Shown in pieces: positions 22,810 to 30,830 of a stretch of DNA of 38,782 nucleotides (position 1 is its first letter; every line of letters starts with the position of its first letter). Made by a program: the position numbers and the translations under genes. Origin of the DNA: Polyangia bacterium (GTDB lineage Bacteria > Myxococcota_A > Polyangia > Polyangiales > Polyangiaceae); NCBI GenBank assembly GCA_030426145.1, contig JAUHZF010000038.1:1-38782 (forward strand), written 5' to 3'. The notes under the pieces are model-generated. The model saw nothing but the letters and a program-made list of their open reading frames with translations, searched no databases and had not been told where the DNA came from.

Positions 22810-24534
22810 ATGGAGTGGGGACAGCTAGCGCAGCTCGCCGCCCGCGTGAGGGGTGCCGAGAGCTTCGAGGATGCGGCGATCCCGAGCCTGACGGCCCTCA
22901 TGGACGTGGTCGCGGCCACGACCGAGCAGGCGAAACTATCGGCGACGGTGACGCGGGCTATGGTGCACCTGCGGCCATCGAGCGGCTTCGCGGGTCTGTT
23001 CGTGCTCGACCGTGGAGCCGAGAAGCTCCACGCGCCGGGACCGGCCGAAGCACTGCTGCCTTCGGTCAGCGCCTGGCGTGTGCTGGAACGCACGGAAGAA
23101 GCCGTCGCCGTCGACGTGAACTTCCGGCTCCTCACGCCGCGCGGACAAGCGCCTCAGGCCGCGCGCTGGGGCGAAGACGGTGAGCTGAGCGAGAGGACCA
23201 AGGCCCGCCTGCTGAAGCGCGACGCCACGCACCTCTACGCCCTCCCCCTTCACACGCCCGAGGGGCTGTTCGGCATGGTGTCCATCGAGGTGACCTGCCC
23301 GGGCGCCATCGGCAGCCCATTCGTTTGGGACGCGTGCAGCGACGCCCTCGAAACCATCGTCACCTTGGCTGGCCCCTACCTGGAAGCGCTGCCGGTCGAT
23401 GCCGTGAGCGCCGGGGTCACCACGGCGCACGAGCACGAGCTGCTCCCGGTGGTGGGCCCGACCATGCGGGGCCTGGTCGACGTGATGCGCGCCTTCGCCC
23501 AGGAGGAAGAGACGCTGTTGATCAAGGGCGAGACGGGCACCGGCAAGTCGCGCATCGCCCGCTGGTGCCACGCGCAATCGGAGCGGGCCGACGGCCCCTT
23601 CGAACTGCTCGACTTGCTGAGCGTGCCGGACGAGACCCAAGCGGGTGAGCTCTTCGGCTGGAAACGAGGCGCCTTCACGGGCGCGGTGAAGGACCACGAT
23701 GGCCACGTGACCCGAGCCGAAGGCGGCACCCTCTTCATCGACGAGATCGACAAGCTCTCGTCCAAGGCGCAGGCTGCGCTCCTCTACCTGCTCGAGGAGC
23801 GGCACTATCGCGTCCTCGGTGATGATGGCCCCCCGAGGCGAGCCGACGTGCGCTTCATCGTGGGGACCAACGTCGACCTCATGACCGCGGTGCGTGAAGG
23901 TCGTTTCCGCGAAGATCTCTTCTACCGGATCAACGTGCTTCCCACGATGCTGCCGGCTTTGCGCGAGCGCGCAGACGAAGTCGCGGACTGGGCTCGTTTC
24001 ATGTTGCGGCGCCGCCATGCGGAAAAGGGAAAGACGGGCGCGGTCACCCTCGAAGACGAGGCCGCCCAGCTTCTGCGTGCCCAGCCCTGGCCCGGCAACC
24101 TCCGTCAGCTCGACAACGTGGTGCGCCGCGCGCACACCCTCGCCCTGGCGGGTCGCAAAGACGACGCGCGCGTGACCGCCGCGCACGTGACCACCGCCCT
24201 CGGCATGGATGGCACGCCGATGACCGCGGTGCCGGTGGCCGCATCGACACCCACGCGGCGGCTCGGTGAGCTGACGGAGGAAGAAGTGCTCGAAGCGCTC
24301 GCGCGCACCGGCTTCCGACGCGCGAAGGCTGCTGAGGCGCTCGGGATCTCGAGGTCGTCGCTCTACGGCTTCTTGGCGCAGAGCAAGCTCATCCCCAAGC
24401 CCAGTGAGCTGACACGGGACCAGATCGTCGAGGCTCGGGATGCCCATGCCGGCGATCTCCACGCCACCGCGCAAGCGCTTCGGGTCTCGGTCCATGGCCT
24501 CAAGCTTCGCCTGCGTGAGCTCGCGTTGGTCTGA
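22810..24534 (+). CDS. Sigma54-dependent activator: GAF-like domain, AAA+ ATPase, tandem Fis-like HTH
   Basis: 574 residues from ATG 22810 after a GGGGAGG ribosome site. Residues about 30-215 resemble a GAF sensor (ALPLHTPEGLFGMVSIEV). The AAA+ domain has Walker A GETGTGKS (240-247), the sigma54-contacting GAFTGA (287-292), Walker B LFIDEID (308-314) and an arginine-finger region REDLFYRINVLP, so remodelling of sigma54 polymerase is expected. The C-terminus has two successive Fis-like helix-turn-helix units: LEALARTGFRRAKAAEALGI (about 490-520) and IVEARDAHAGDLHATAQALR onward (about 535-570). Two units in one chain are unusual. No receiver domain is present. Candidate targets with paired sites lie immediately downstream and at 28057. 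The divergent kinase may control it. Confidence 0.93.
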   Translation: MEWGQLAQLAARVRGAESFEDAAIPSLTALMDVVAATTEQAKLSATVTRAMVHLRPSSGFAGLFVLDRGAEKLHAPGPAEALLPSVSAWRVLERTEEAVAVDVNFRLLTPRGQAPQAARWGEDGELSERTKARLLKRDATHLYALPLHTPEGLFGMVSIEVTCPGAIGSPFVWDACSDALETIVTLAGPYLEALPVDAVSAGVTTAHEHELLPVVGPTMRGLVDVMRAFAQEEETLLIKGETGTGKSRIARWCHAQSERADGPFELLDLLSVPDETQAGELFGWKRGAFTGAVKDHDGHVTRAEGGTLFIDEIDKLSSKAQAALLYLLEERHYRVLGDDGPPRRADVRFIVGTNVDLMTAVREGRFREDLFYRINVLPTMLPALRERADEVADWARFMLRRRHAEKGKTGAVTLEDEAAQLLRAQPWPGNLRQLDNVVRRAHTLALAGRKDDARVTAAHVTTALGMDGTPMTAVPVAASTPTRRLGELTEEEVLEALARTGFRRAKAAEALGISRSSLYGFLAQSKLIPKPSELTRDQIVEARDAHAGDLHATAQALRVSVHGLKLRLRELALV

Positions 24535-24541
24535 GCGAGCT

Positions 24542-24575
24542 TGGACCGTCCATCGCTTTTGCGCGCGACCGTCCA
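24542..24575 (+). promoter_or_regulatory. Paired activator sites A1 and A2 (23-bp period)
   Basis: TGGACCGTCCA (24542-24552), itself a 5-1-5 palindrome, and GCGACCGTCCA (24565-24575) share GACCGTCCA and start exactly 23 bp apart. They lie 84 and 61 bp before the GG of the -24 element. The identical pair with the same spacing recurs at 28057-28090. They are the best candidate binding sites of the tandem-HTH activator encoded just upstream. Confidence 0.7.
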
Positions 24576-24624
24576 ACCCACCGAACTGGCGCTCATATCG
24601 CTGAAATCATTGGCAATCACCCTG

Positions 24625-24640
24625 TGGCACGAGGGCTGCA
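24625..24640 (+). promoter_or_regulatory. Sigma54 (-24/-12) promoter of the lipoprotein gene
   Basis: TGGCACGAGGGCTGCA has the invariant GG (24626-24627) and GC (24638-24639) with the required spacing; only the C in CTGCA departs from consensus TTGCA. The predicted start of transcription is about 24651, two bases before the ATG at 24653. Confidence 0.75.
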
Positions 24641-24652
24641 ACACCCCTAAGC

Positions 24653-25249
24653 ATGACCAACCCCAAGATGCTCCAGGCCCTCCGGATCTCCACCTTCACC
24701 GCTCTCGCCGTCCTCGCCACCGGCTGCGCCGACTCGGCGCCGGACGACGAGCTGCAACGCAGCTTCTCCCCGCAAGACAACGCCGACCTCGTCGTCAACG
24801 CCGCCCCGCAGCCGCTCGCCGAGGGTAGCGTCTGCATCGCAACCGACGCGTTCGAGCCGAGGTTCGTCGACGAGTCCATCCCCCTCTCGGCGGACGATCA
24901 CGTCTACATCGAGGTGCTCGGCGCCTTCGCCTGCGAGGCAGAGCGCATCGGTGACCGCTTCGTTCTTCGCCCTGAGCGAGATGCCGACAGCTTCGAGGAT
25001 GTCGCCCGCTGCAAGCTGGGACCGCTCGACGACGGCGTCTACGAGGTCGTCGTGGAAGGCATCGAAGGGGCCCGCTTCCCGCTCGCCGTTCCCTCCCGCA
25101 CCGCCGCTTGTCTGCCGCCCCTCGCCGCAGCGATCGACGGCCCGTCACGCGGCGTGATGGACGCTGCGTCGTCGCCCGAACCGGCTGCGCTCGATCGCCT
25201 TGGAGGCGACGACCTCTCTTCCGACGCGGAGGCCGAGCTCCAGCACTGA
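24653..25249 (+). CDS. Lipoprotein under a predicted sigma54 promoter
   Basis: 198 residues from ATG 24653; an in-frame ATG at 24668 gives an equally good signal peptide. The lipobox is ATGC after ISTFTALAVLATGC. The mature protein is acidic, with a beta-rich middle (VYIEVLGAFACEAERIGDRF, VYEVVVEGIEGARFPLAVP) holding four cysteines that may pair, and an Asp/Ser-rich tail. I recognise no family. Its promoter region carries the same paired GACCGTCCA sites and -24/-12 element as the serine-hydrolase gene at 28158, so both probably answer to the neighbouring activator. No Shine-Dalgarno sequence is visible before either ATG. Confidence 0.8.
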   Translation: MTNPKMLQALRISTFTALAVLATGCADSAPDDELQRSFSPQDNADLVVNAAPQPLAEGSVCIATDAFEPRFVDESIPLSADDHVYIEVLGAFACEAERIGDRFVLRPERDADSFEDVARCKLGPLDDGVYEVVVEGIEGARFPLAVPSRTAACLPPLAAAIDGPSRGVMDAASSPEPAALDRLGGDDLSSDAEAELQH

Positions 25250-25304
25250 GCTCCGAGGCCAGCGGGGTCGCGTCACGCCAAGCTGCGCTGGCGCGACCCC
25301 GACT

Positions 25305-28019
25305 TCAAGGCAGCGTGAGCTGATGAACGTCGCGCTGGCTACGCAGGTCGGACGCGACGACGACCTCTCCGTCGGCGGTGATGCTCACGTGGCTCAGCGA
25401 ATCACCCGAGCCCACCTCGGGCAGCCCGAGGCTCAGCCACGGCGTCTCCTCGCCGGTTGTGACATCGATGCGCAGCACCTCGTCGCCCGATCGGGCAAAG
25501 ACCACGTCGCCCTCTCGGTTCCAGGCCAATGGCTCGTAGATCTTCTGCGACGCAAAGGTCTTCCAGCCCGACGGCCCTTCGGCAGCGAGGCCGAAGTCTT
25601 CCCCGGCGCGAAATGCGGCCACGCGGTTCGTGCGTGATGAGATCGCCATGCGAATGGCAACGGGCTGCGGGTCGGCAAGAAGCTTTCTCGTCGCGCCGGT
25701 GTCGGGGTCGATGCGGCTGTAGTTGATACCGCCCGCCGTATGAACCAGGAGCTCTCGGCCCGGCGCCCAGCTCAAGTCTCGGGAGGCCGCGAGCCGTGGC
25801 GACGGCTCGAGCAGCTTGGGTCGTCCTGAGAGTGAAGTGAGCCATACGCTGGGACGACCCGTGTCGTCGGCGGCGACGAAGGCCAAGCGTCGGCCATTGG
25901 GCGACCAGGCGGGCGACGCGACTTTCACGGGCGTGTCATGCACCGCGCGGACCTCGCCCCCCTCGCTGGGGATCAGCATGAGTCGCGCCCCTCGGCCCCG
26001 CTCGTAGCGCACGAAGGCGACCTGACCCCCGTCCGGCGATAGCGCCGGGGCGAGGTCTCGTTGCACACCACGCGTGAGCTCGCGTCGCGCCCCGTGGTGC
26101 TCGATCCTCACGAGTGAAGCCTGAGCGCTGAAGTGCACGTAAGCGAGGGTGCCGGCCCGACTCACGTCGAAGCGGCCCGTGCTGCTCAACCCCTTGGCAA
26201 CAAGCTCTGGTCCACCGCGGGGGCGCCCGTCGACGTCGAGCTCGAGTCGTGAGATCTGAACGCCTACGTCATCCCGCGTCGCGACCCAAAGGTGCCTTCG
26301 GTCGGGTCCATAACGGGCAGCGACGAGACCGTCGATGGCGAGGGTCTTCGCTTTCCCACCCGCCACCGGCTGGATGAGGAGCGTGGCCTCGCCGGTCCCG
26401 TCGACCGCCGTTAGCATGACCTCATCTCCTTCTGGCGACAGGTCGAGGTGCCGCAGGCTGCGCCTCAGCGAGAGCCCCTCCTCGTCGCGCGATGTGCGTC
26501 GCCAGGCCTCCGGCACCTCCAACGAAACCTCCTTCTCGAAGCTTCCGTCCGCACCGCGCAACACGACGTAGTCGACGTAGGACTGCGGCAGCACCGCGTA
26601 GTGCTGGCCATCTCGCGCCCAAGCCGCCTCGTGTGCCCAATCACGCTGCGCGTCGATGCGCTCCGGACGCGGCGGCACGTCGGCCGGCCCTTCCAGCAGC
26701 AACGTATAGGCACGACCCGCGTCGAACGAGAGGTATTCACAGACCAGCACCCGGCGGCCATCAGGAGAGACGTCGAGGTCGAAGACCCAGGTGGTATCGG
26801 CCAGCGCGCGTGGCTCCTCCTGCCCGCGCTTCACGTAGAGGGTCGCACCCTGCTCTCGTGGCAGCGCATAGACGACCTGCTCACCGTCGGGGGTCTGCGC
26901 GAAGATGCGGACCCGACCGTGAAACGTGATGGGCCGCGCATCACCTTCGCCGAGCACGCTGGCGGATGCGGTAGGTGCCGCCGTTGCCGTGGCGACCGTC
27001 GTGCGCTCGACGGGTCGCTCGCCCCTGGAGACGACCAGCGCACCGACCAGAAGGGCAGCCCCGCCCGCCGCCCACGTCACCCGAGAGAAACGAGGCCGGG
27101 TCGGGGGCGCCACGGTGGACGATGCGATGACGGATTCGGGCGCAGTCGTACCCAGGGCCGCATGGAGCGCATCGATGAGGCTCGATACGTCGTCGAACCT
27201 ATCTTCTTGGGCCTTGGCCGTTCCCCGCGCGAACCAACCGTCGAAGCCTTCGGGTACGTCACCTACTTCCGACGGGAGTGGCGGTTCCTCGACGCAGATT
27301 CGCATGACGAGGTCGCCCATGGTGTCGCCCGCAAAGGGTCGCGCCCCCACCAGGAGCTCGTAGGCGATGACGGCCATCGACCAGAGATCGGTGTGGTGGT
27401 CGATCTCATGCCCGCGGATCTGCTCCGGGCTCATGTAGAAGGGTGTGCCCAGCATGGCGCCGGTCGCGGTGTCCTCGGATGCACTGTCGACCGCACTCGC
27501 GGTCGTGATCTTCGCGATCCCGAAATCGAGCACCTTGACCTGATCCCCATCGTCGATGAGGAAGATGTTGGCTGGCTTGAGATCGCGGTGGATGATCCCC
27601 TCCGCATGAGCACGCGCGACCGCACGGCCGACCTGGTCCATGATCCGCGCGACCTCGGTAGGAGGGAGTATCCCCAACCGATCGAGACGTCGGTCCAACG
27701 GCTCGCCGTCGAGCAGCTCCATCGCGATGAACGGAGTGTCACCGTCGACGCCAACGTCGAAGACCTGCACCACGTGGGCTCCGCGCAGATGGGCTGCGGC
27801 GCGCGCTTCACGGAGGAAGCGCTCGACCTCCTGGTCGTCTAGGTGCGTCGCGCGGTCGCCCTCGGGGGCATCCTGGTTTGAGGCCCTCCGTCGCAAGAGC
27901 TTGAGCGCGACCGGTGTCTTCAGGCCCGTGTGCACGGCGCGCCACACCTCGCCCATGCCGCCGCGTCCGAGCGGCGAGACGAGCTCGTAGCGGTCGATGA
28001 TGTCCCCCGGGGCCGGCAT
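25305..28019 (-). CDS. Membrane Ser/Thr protein kinase with extracytoplasmic TolB-like beta-propeller
   Basis: 904 residues from ATG 28019 (MPAPGDIIDRYELVSPLG); the longer frame to 28097 would run through the paired activator sites. Kinase domain about 10-290: Gly loop LGRGGMGEVWRA, Lys40, HRDLKPANIF, DFGIAK, GTPFYMSPEQI. A single membrane helix lies at about 313-332 (WAAGGAALLVGALVVS). Residues about 345-904 are WD40/PD40-type propeller blades (SPDGRRVLVCEY, SPEGDEVMLTAVDG, SPDGGQVAFVRYERG, SPNGRRLAFVAADD). This places the kinase in the cytoplasm and the propeller outside as a likely ligand sensor, a layout known in myxobacteria. It is divergent from the serine-hydrolase gene and shares its regulatory spacer, so the activator may influence it; no -24/-12 element was seen on its strand. 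Confidence 0.93.
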   Translation of the reverse strand: MPAPGDIIDRYELVSPLGRGGMGEVWRAVHTGLKTPVALKLLRRRASNQDAPEGDRATHLDDQEVERFLREARAAAHLRGAHVVQVFDVGVDGDTPFIAMELLDGEPLDRRLDRLGILPPTEVARIMDQVGRAVARAHAEGIIHRDLKPANIFLIDDGDQVKVLDFGIAKITTASAVDSASEDTATGAMLGTPFYMSPEQIRGHEIDHHTDLWSMAVIAYELLVGARPFAGDTMGDLVMRICVEEPPLPSEVGDVPEGFDGWFARGTAKAQEDRFDDVSSLIDALHAALGTTAPESVIASSTVAPPTRPRFSRVTWAAGGAALLVGALVVSRGERPVERTTVATATAAPTASASVLGEGDARPITFHGRVRIFAQTPDGEQVVYALPREQGATLYVKRGQEEPRALADTTWVFDLDVSPDGRRVLVCEYLSFDAGRAYTLLLEGPADVPPRPERIDAQRDWAHEAAWARDGQHYAVLPQSYVDYVVLRGADGSFEKEVSLEVPEAWRRTSRDEEGLSLRRSLRHLDLSPEGDEVMLTAVDGTGEATLLIQPVAGGKAKTLAIDGLVAARYGPDRRHLWVATRDDVGVQISRLELDVDGRPRGGPELVAKGLSSTGRFDVSRAGTLAYVHFSAQASLVRIEHHGARRELTRGVQRDLAPALSPDGGQVAFVRYERGRGARLMLIPSEGGEVRAVHDTPVKVASPAWSPNGRRLAFVAADDTGRPSVWLTSLSGRPKLLEPSPRLAASRDLSWAPGRELLVHTAGGINYSRIDPDTGATRKLLADPQPVAIRMAISSRTNRVAAFRAGEDFGLAAEGPSGWKTFASQKIYEPLAWNREGDVVFARSGDEVLRIDVTTGEETPWLSLGLPEVGSGDSLSHVSITADGEVVVASDLRSQRDVHQLTLP

Positions 28020-28056
28020 CGTGGGCAACGCTAGGAGGTGTCTGAAGCTGCGTCGA

Positions 28057-28090
28057 GCGACCGTCCAGCTCCCACCGTGTGGACCGTCCA
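28057..28090 (+). promoter_or_regulatory. Paired activator sites B1 and B2 (23-bp period)
   Basis: GCGACCGTCCA (28057-28067) and TGGACCGTCCA (28080-28090) start 23 bp apart, the same two sequence versions as in the A pair but in reverse order. They lie 74 and 51 bp before the GG of the next -24 element, exactly 10 bp (one helical turn) closer than in A. B1 is 38 bp from the start of the divergent kinase gene. Confidence 0.7.
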
Positions 28091-28129
28091 GTTGCACCCG
28101 AAGGCGGCCAAGCTACCGCAATCGCGGAA

Positions 28130-28145
28130 TGGCACGGCCCTCGCT
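28130..28145 (+). promoter_or_regulatory. Sigma54 (-24/-12) promoter of the serine-hydrolase gene
   Basis: TGGCACGGCCCTCGCT has GG (28131-28132) and GC (28143-28144) at the required spacing; TCGC differs from TTGC by one base. The predicted transcription start is about 28156, two bases before the ATG at 28158, matching the geometry of the promoter at 24625. Confidence 0.7.
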
Positions 28146-28157
28146 CAGGGGCACACC

Positions 28158-29438
28158 ATGAACCGTACCCTCACTGGCCTCGCCCTCCTTTTGACCGCCT
28201 GCACATCGACCCCGGCGCCGACGCCCCTCATCGCGAAGGCCGAAACGGCTTCGGCCGCCGTCGTCGTTCCCGAAGAGGTCGCGAGCGCGACCCTCGAGAC
28301 GACCACACCGGAACGCGCCGGGCTCGACGCAGAAGCACTGAAGCGCTTGCTGGCCGAAGCAGAAGAGACCAGCTCCGACGCCGTGGTCATCCTGCGCGAC
28401 GGCAAACTCGTCGGCGAGTGGACCTTCGGCAAACCCACAGGACGCATCGAGGCGATGAGCATCACCAAGTCGGTCGTCGCCATGGGCGTGGGTGCGGCCA
28501 TCAGGGCGGGAAAGATCCCGTCCCTCGACGTGCCCGCCCACCACTACTTCGCCGAGTGGGCCGACGGGCCGCACGCGGCCATCACGCTACGCCACTTGCT
28601 CGACAATACCTCCGGCCTCCACGCCAAGCGCACCACGGAAGACATCTACGCCAGCGACGACTTCGTCGCCTTCGCCTTGAAGGCCCAGCTCGACGCACCT
28701 CCAGGCAGTGTCTTCAAGTACAACAATCGGGCCTTTAATCTGCCTCCCGCGGTGGTGGAGATGGCCACCGGCCAGTCGATTCGCGCGTTCATGCAAGAGA
28801 CCCTCTTCACACCCTTGGGCATCGAAGAGGTCGGATGGAAACGAGACGACGCTGGTAACTGCCACGGTATGGCTGGCCTCGAAATCGCTCCCCTCGATCT
28901 CGCGCGTCTCGGGCAGCTGATGTTGGATGGAGGCGTGCACCGTGGGCGGCAGCTCCTCGATGCCGAGTTCGTCGAGGCAAGTCTCTCGCCCTCCCCAAAG
29001 CTGCCCTACTACGGGCTCGGTTGGTGGCTCGCGGGGGACGTCGAGCTCGTCCTCGACGATACGCTGTTCGCGCAATGGCGCGCGAGCGGCGTGGACGAGG
29101 ACTTCATCGCCATCGTCGCCGACATGAAAGACCAACCGATGAGCGGTGTGGCCTTCGCGGCCGCGATCGAGAAACGCTTCGAGGAGCACGGCGGTGCTCA
29201 GCGATGGCACGAGACGACTTGGAAGCGAGGCCGCCCCGCCGCGAGGCCCGTGAAGATGCTGAAGATGCGTCGGTTCGCCGCCCGCGGCTACCTCGGCCAG
29301 ACCCTCGTCGTGCTCCCTGAACATCGGTTGGTCGCGGTCCGCATGCGACGCGGAGACGACCGGGGTGCACTCCCAGAGCTGGACTTCGAGGGTTTCGAGA
29401 AGCGCGTGCAGGCCCTCGTCGAGGCCCCCGAGGGCTGA
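28158..29438 (+). CDS. Beta-lactamase-fold serine hydrolase lipoprotein (class C-like/esterase type)
   Basis: 426 residues from ATG 28158, the only start giving a lipoprotein signal (MNRTLTGLALLLTAC); the longer frame begins within the promoter sites. Catalytic motifs of the penicillin-binding/class C beta-lactamase fold: Ser101-x-x-Lys104 (MSITKSV), Tyr188-Asn-Asn190 (FKYNNRAF) and a C-terminal GYLGQTLVV in place of the KTG box. Other family features are LLDNTSGL and YYGLGWW. Likely an esterase or peptidase-type hydrolase acting outside the inner membrane; a true beta-lactamase role cannot be assumed. The gene has its own predicted sigma54 promoter and paired activator sites. Confidence 0.9.
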   Translation: MNRTLTGLALLLTACTSTPAPTPLIAKAETASAAVVVPEEVASATLETTTPERAGLDAEALKRLLAEAEETSSDAVVILRDGKLVGEWTFGKPTGRIEAMSITKSVVAMGVGAAIRAGKIPSLDVPAHHYFAEWADGPHAAITLRHLLDNTSGLHAKRTTEDIYASDDFVAFALKAQLDAPPGSVFKYNNRAFNLPPAVVEMATGQSIRAFMQETLFTPLGIEEVGWKRDDAGNCHGMAGLEIAPLDLARLGQLMLDGGVHRGRQLLDAEFVEASLSPSPKLPYYGLGWWLAGDVELVLDDTLFAQWRASGVDEDFIAIVADMKDQPMSGVAFAAAIEKRFEEHGGAQRWHETTWKRGRPAARPVKMLKMRRFAARGYLGQTLVVLPEHRLVAVRMRRGDDRGALPELDFEGFEKRVQALVEAPEG

Positions 29439-29465
29439 CGAAGGCGCGTCGCGAAGCGTGGTACC

Positions 29466-30032
29466 TCAGGCCGTGGACTGGTTCTGCACGTACTGCTGCG
29501 CGGACTGGTACTGCTGCTCGATGGGGCGCAGCATGGCCTGGATCTGAGCCTCTTGGTCGCGGGTGAGCGACGTGGTCAAGACCGTACCGCCGTAGCGGCG
29601 AATGACTTCTAGCACCTTGTCCGGCGTCGCCTTGCGCACCAAAACGAAGAGGGCCGAGGTGCCGGGCTGGAAGGCCTCACCACAGCGTCGGGCGAAGTCG
29701 TCGTCCACGCCGATGTCGGCCAGGCTCCCGGAGAGTGCGCCCATGCCCGCACCGAAGAGCGACGACACGAAGGGAAGCGCCACGAGGCCCGGACCGAAGA
29801 ACGGAAGGGTGAAGATGGCGCCGAGCAAAAGCCCCCAGAAGCCACCATTGAGGGCACCGGCGAGCGTCAAGTCGTGAAGCTGGTTGAGCTTCACCTTGCC
29901 CTCTTCATCGCGCACGACCACGAGGGCGTCGTCGAAGTCGATGAGGTGGCGCTTGTTCAAGCCAAACAGCTCCATACGCACCTGCTCGGCTTTGCTCATG
30001 TCGTCGTAGTGAATCGCAATGAGATCAGTCAT
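29466..30032 (-). CDS. DUF1269 family membrane protein
   Basis: 188 residues from ATG 30032 (MTDLIAIHYDD); family members start at this point and the upstream frame has no such match. Segments typical of DUF1269: DLIAIHYDDMSKAEQVRMEL, DALVVVRDEEGKVKLNQLHD, a glycine-rich hydrophobic stretch of about 50 residues forming one or two membrane helices (GFWGLLLGAIFTLPFFGPGL, GAGMGALSGSLADIG), then IGVDDDFARRCGEAFQPGTS and ALFVLV. Function is not established. It converges with the serine hydrolase across 27 bp. The protein ends in a Gln-rich helix (EQQYQSAQQYVQNQ). Confidence 0.88.
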   Translation of the reverse strand: MTDLIAIHYDDMSKAEQVRMELFGLNKRHLIDFDDALVVVRDEEGKVKLNQLHDLTLAGALNGGFWGLLLGAIFTLPFFGPGLVALPFVSSLFGAGMGALSGSLADIGVDDDFARRCGEAFQPGTSALFVLVRKATPDKVLEVIRRYGGTVLTTSLTRDQEAQIQAMLRPIEQQYQSAQQYVQNQSTA

Positions 30033-30229
30033 GCCCAGCGGAAGAGCAATCACGATGCCAAGACGCGAGACGGCCCTCTTCGGCGCAGTACGCACCCCTT
30101 GGAGAGCTCTGGCCGTCGCACTTTGCCACACCGGGCAGCATTGTGCCTCGCAGCCCCCCCTCACGCGCGTAGGAAAAGGACTGTGCGCCGTCGCCCGCGT
30201 TGGAACGGATCTTTCAATGCAGCTCGGGC

Positions 30230-30829
30230 ATGACTCGCCCACTCTTCACCACCGTTCTTCTTGGCCTGTCTTCCACGCTCCTGGCCTGTGCGACGACGCA
30301 GCCCGCACAGAACCCCGACGCGACGGGCCTGCCCGACGCGGGGCCCGACGAGACCTACGAGGTATCTTTCCCCGAAGCGAAGCAACCGCCCGAGCGTCAG
30401 CTGGTGATGGTGGTGAGCGAGGACTTCGAGACCGAATGCCCGAGCTCGGACCCACACTTCGCGTTCGATCGGGCGCGCCTTCAAGCTGACGACGCGGCCG
30501 GGGTCGAAGCCCTCGCCCGCTGCGTTCAGCGACCGGGGCTCTCGGAGCGAGACATCCTCGTCACGGGTCACGCCGACGCGCGCGGTACCGAGCGCTACAA
30601 CCGTGATCTCGCCCTCGAGCGCGCGCGCACCGTCTCCAAGAAACTCATCGACCACGGCGTCGACCCGAAGCGACTCTTCGTGACGACGGCCGGCGAATCG
30701 AAGGCTCGAGGCAGCGACGACGGTCTCGTCGCTCACGGCTTCGACCGACGCGTCGATGTCCGCCTGCGCGACGAGCCGCACGTCCCCCTCGCAAGCGGCG
30801 TGTTTCCTTACGGCGAGGTCGCCCCGTGA
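30230..30829 (+). CDS. OmpA-like (Pal-type) lipoprotein
   Basis: 199 residues from ATG 30230; an ATG-less extension to 30200 has no signal. The signal MTRPLFTTVLLGLSSTLLAC ends in a good lipobox (LLAC). After an Asp/Pro-rich linker, residues about 75-185 form an OmpA peptidoglycan-binding domain: HFAFDRARLQADDAAGVEAL, VTGHADARGTERYNRDLALE, RARTVSKKLIDHGVDPKRLF and DRRVDVRL. It probably ties the outer membrane to the cell wall. It converges on the FHA-like/AgmX protein gene with one base between the stop codons. Confidence 0.9.
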   Translation: MTRPLFTTVLLGLSSTLLACATTQPAQNPDATGLPDAGPDETYEVSFPEAKQPPERQLVMVVSEDFETECPSSDPHFAFDRARLQADDAAGVEALARCVQRPGLSERDILVTGHADARGTERYNRDLALERARTVSKKLIDHGVDPKRLFVTTAGESKARGSDDGLVAHGFDRRVDVRLRDEPHVPLASGVFPYGEVAP

Positions 30830-30830
30830 T

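Noticed and set aside
22936-24576. 546-codon frame opposite the sigma54 activator
   Set aside because: Shadow frame; the plus strand has complete Walker A, GAFTGA and Walker B motifs.
26448-27842. 464-codon frame opposite the kinase/propeller gene
   Set aside because: Shadow; the minus strand carries the kinase motifs and propeller repeats.
28158-29438. Calling the serine hydrolase an antibiotic-resistance beta-lactamase
   Set aside because: The SxxK and YxN motifs are shared with esterases and peptidases, and no KTG box is present.
30201-30216. Possible third sigma54 promoter (TGGAACGGATCTTTCA) 14 bp before the OmpA-like lipoprotein gene
   Set aside because: The -12 part has TC instead of the near-invariant GC and no GACCGTCCA pair is present upstream.
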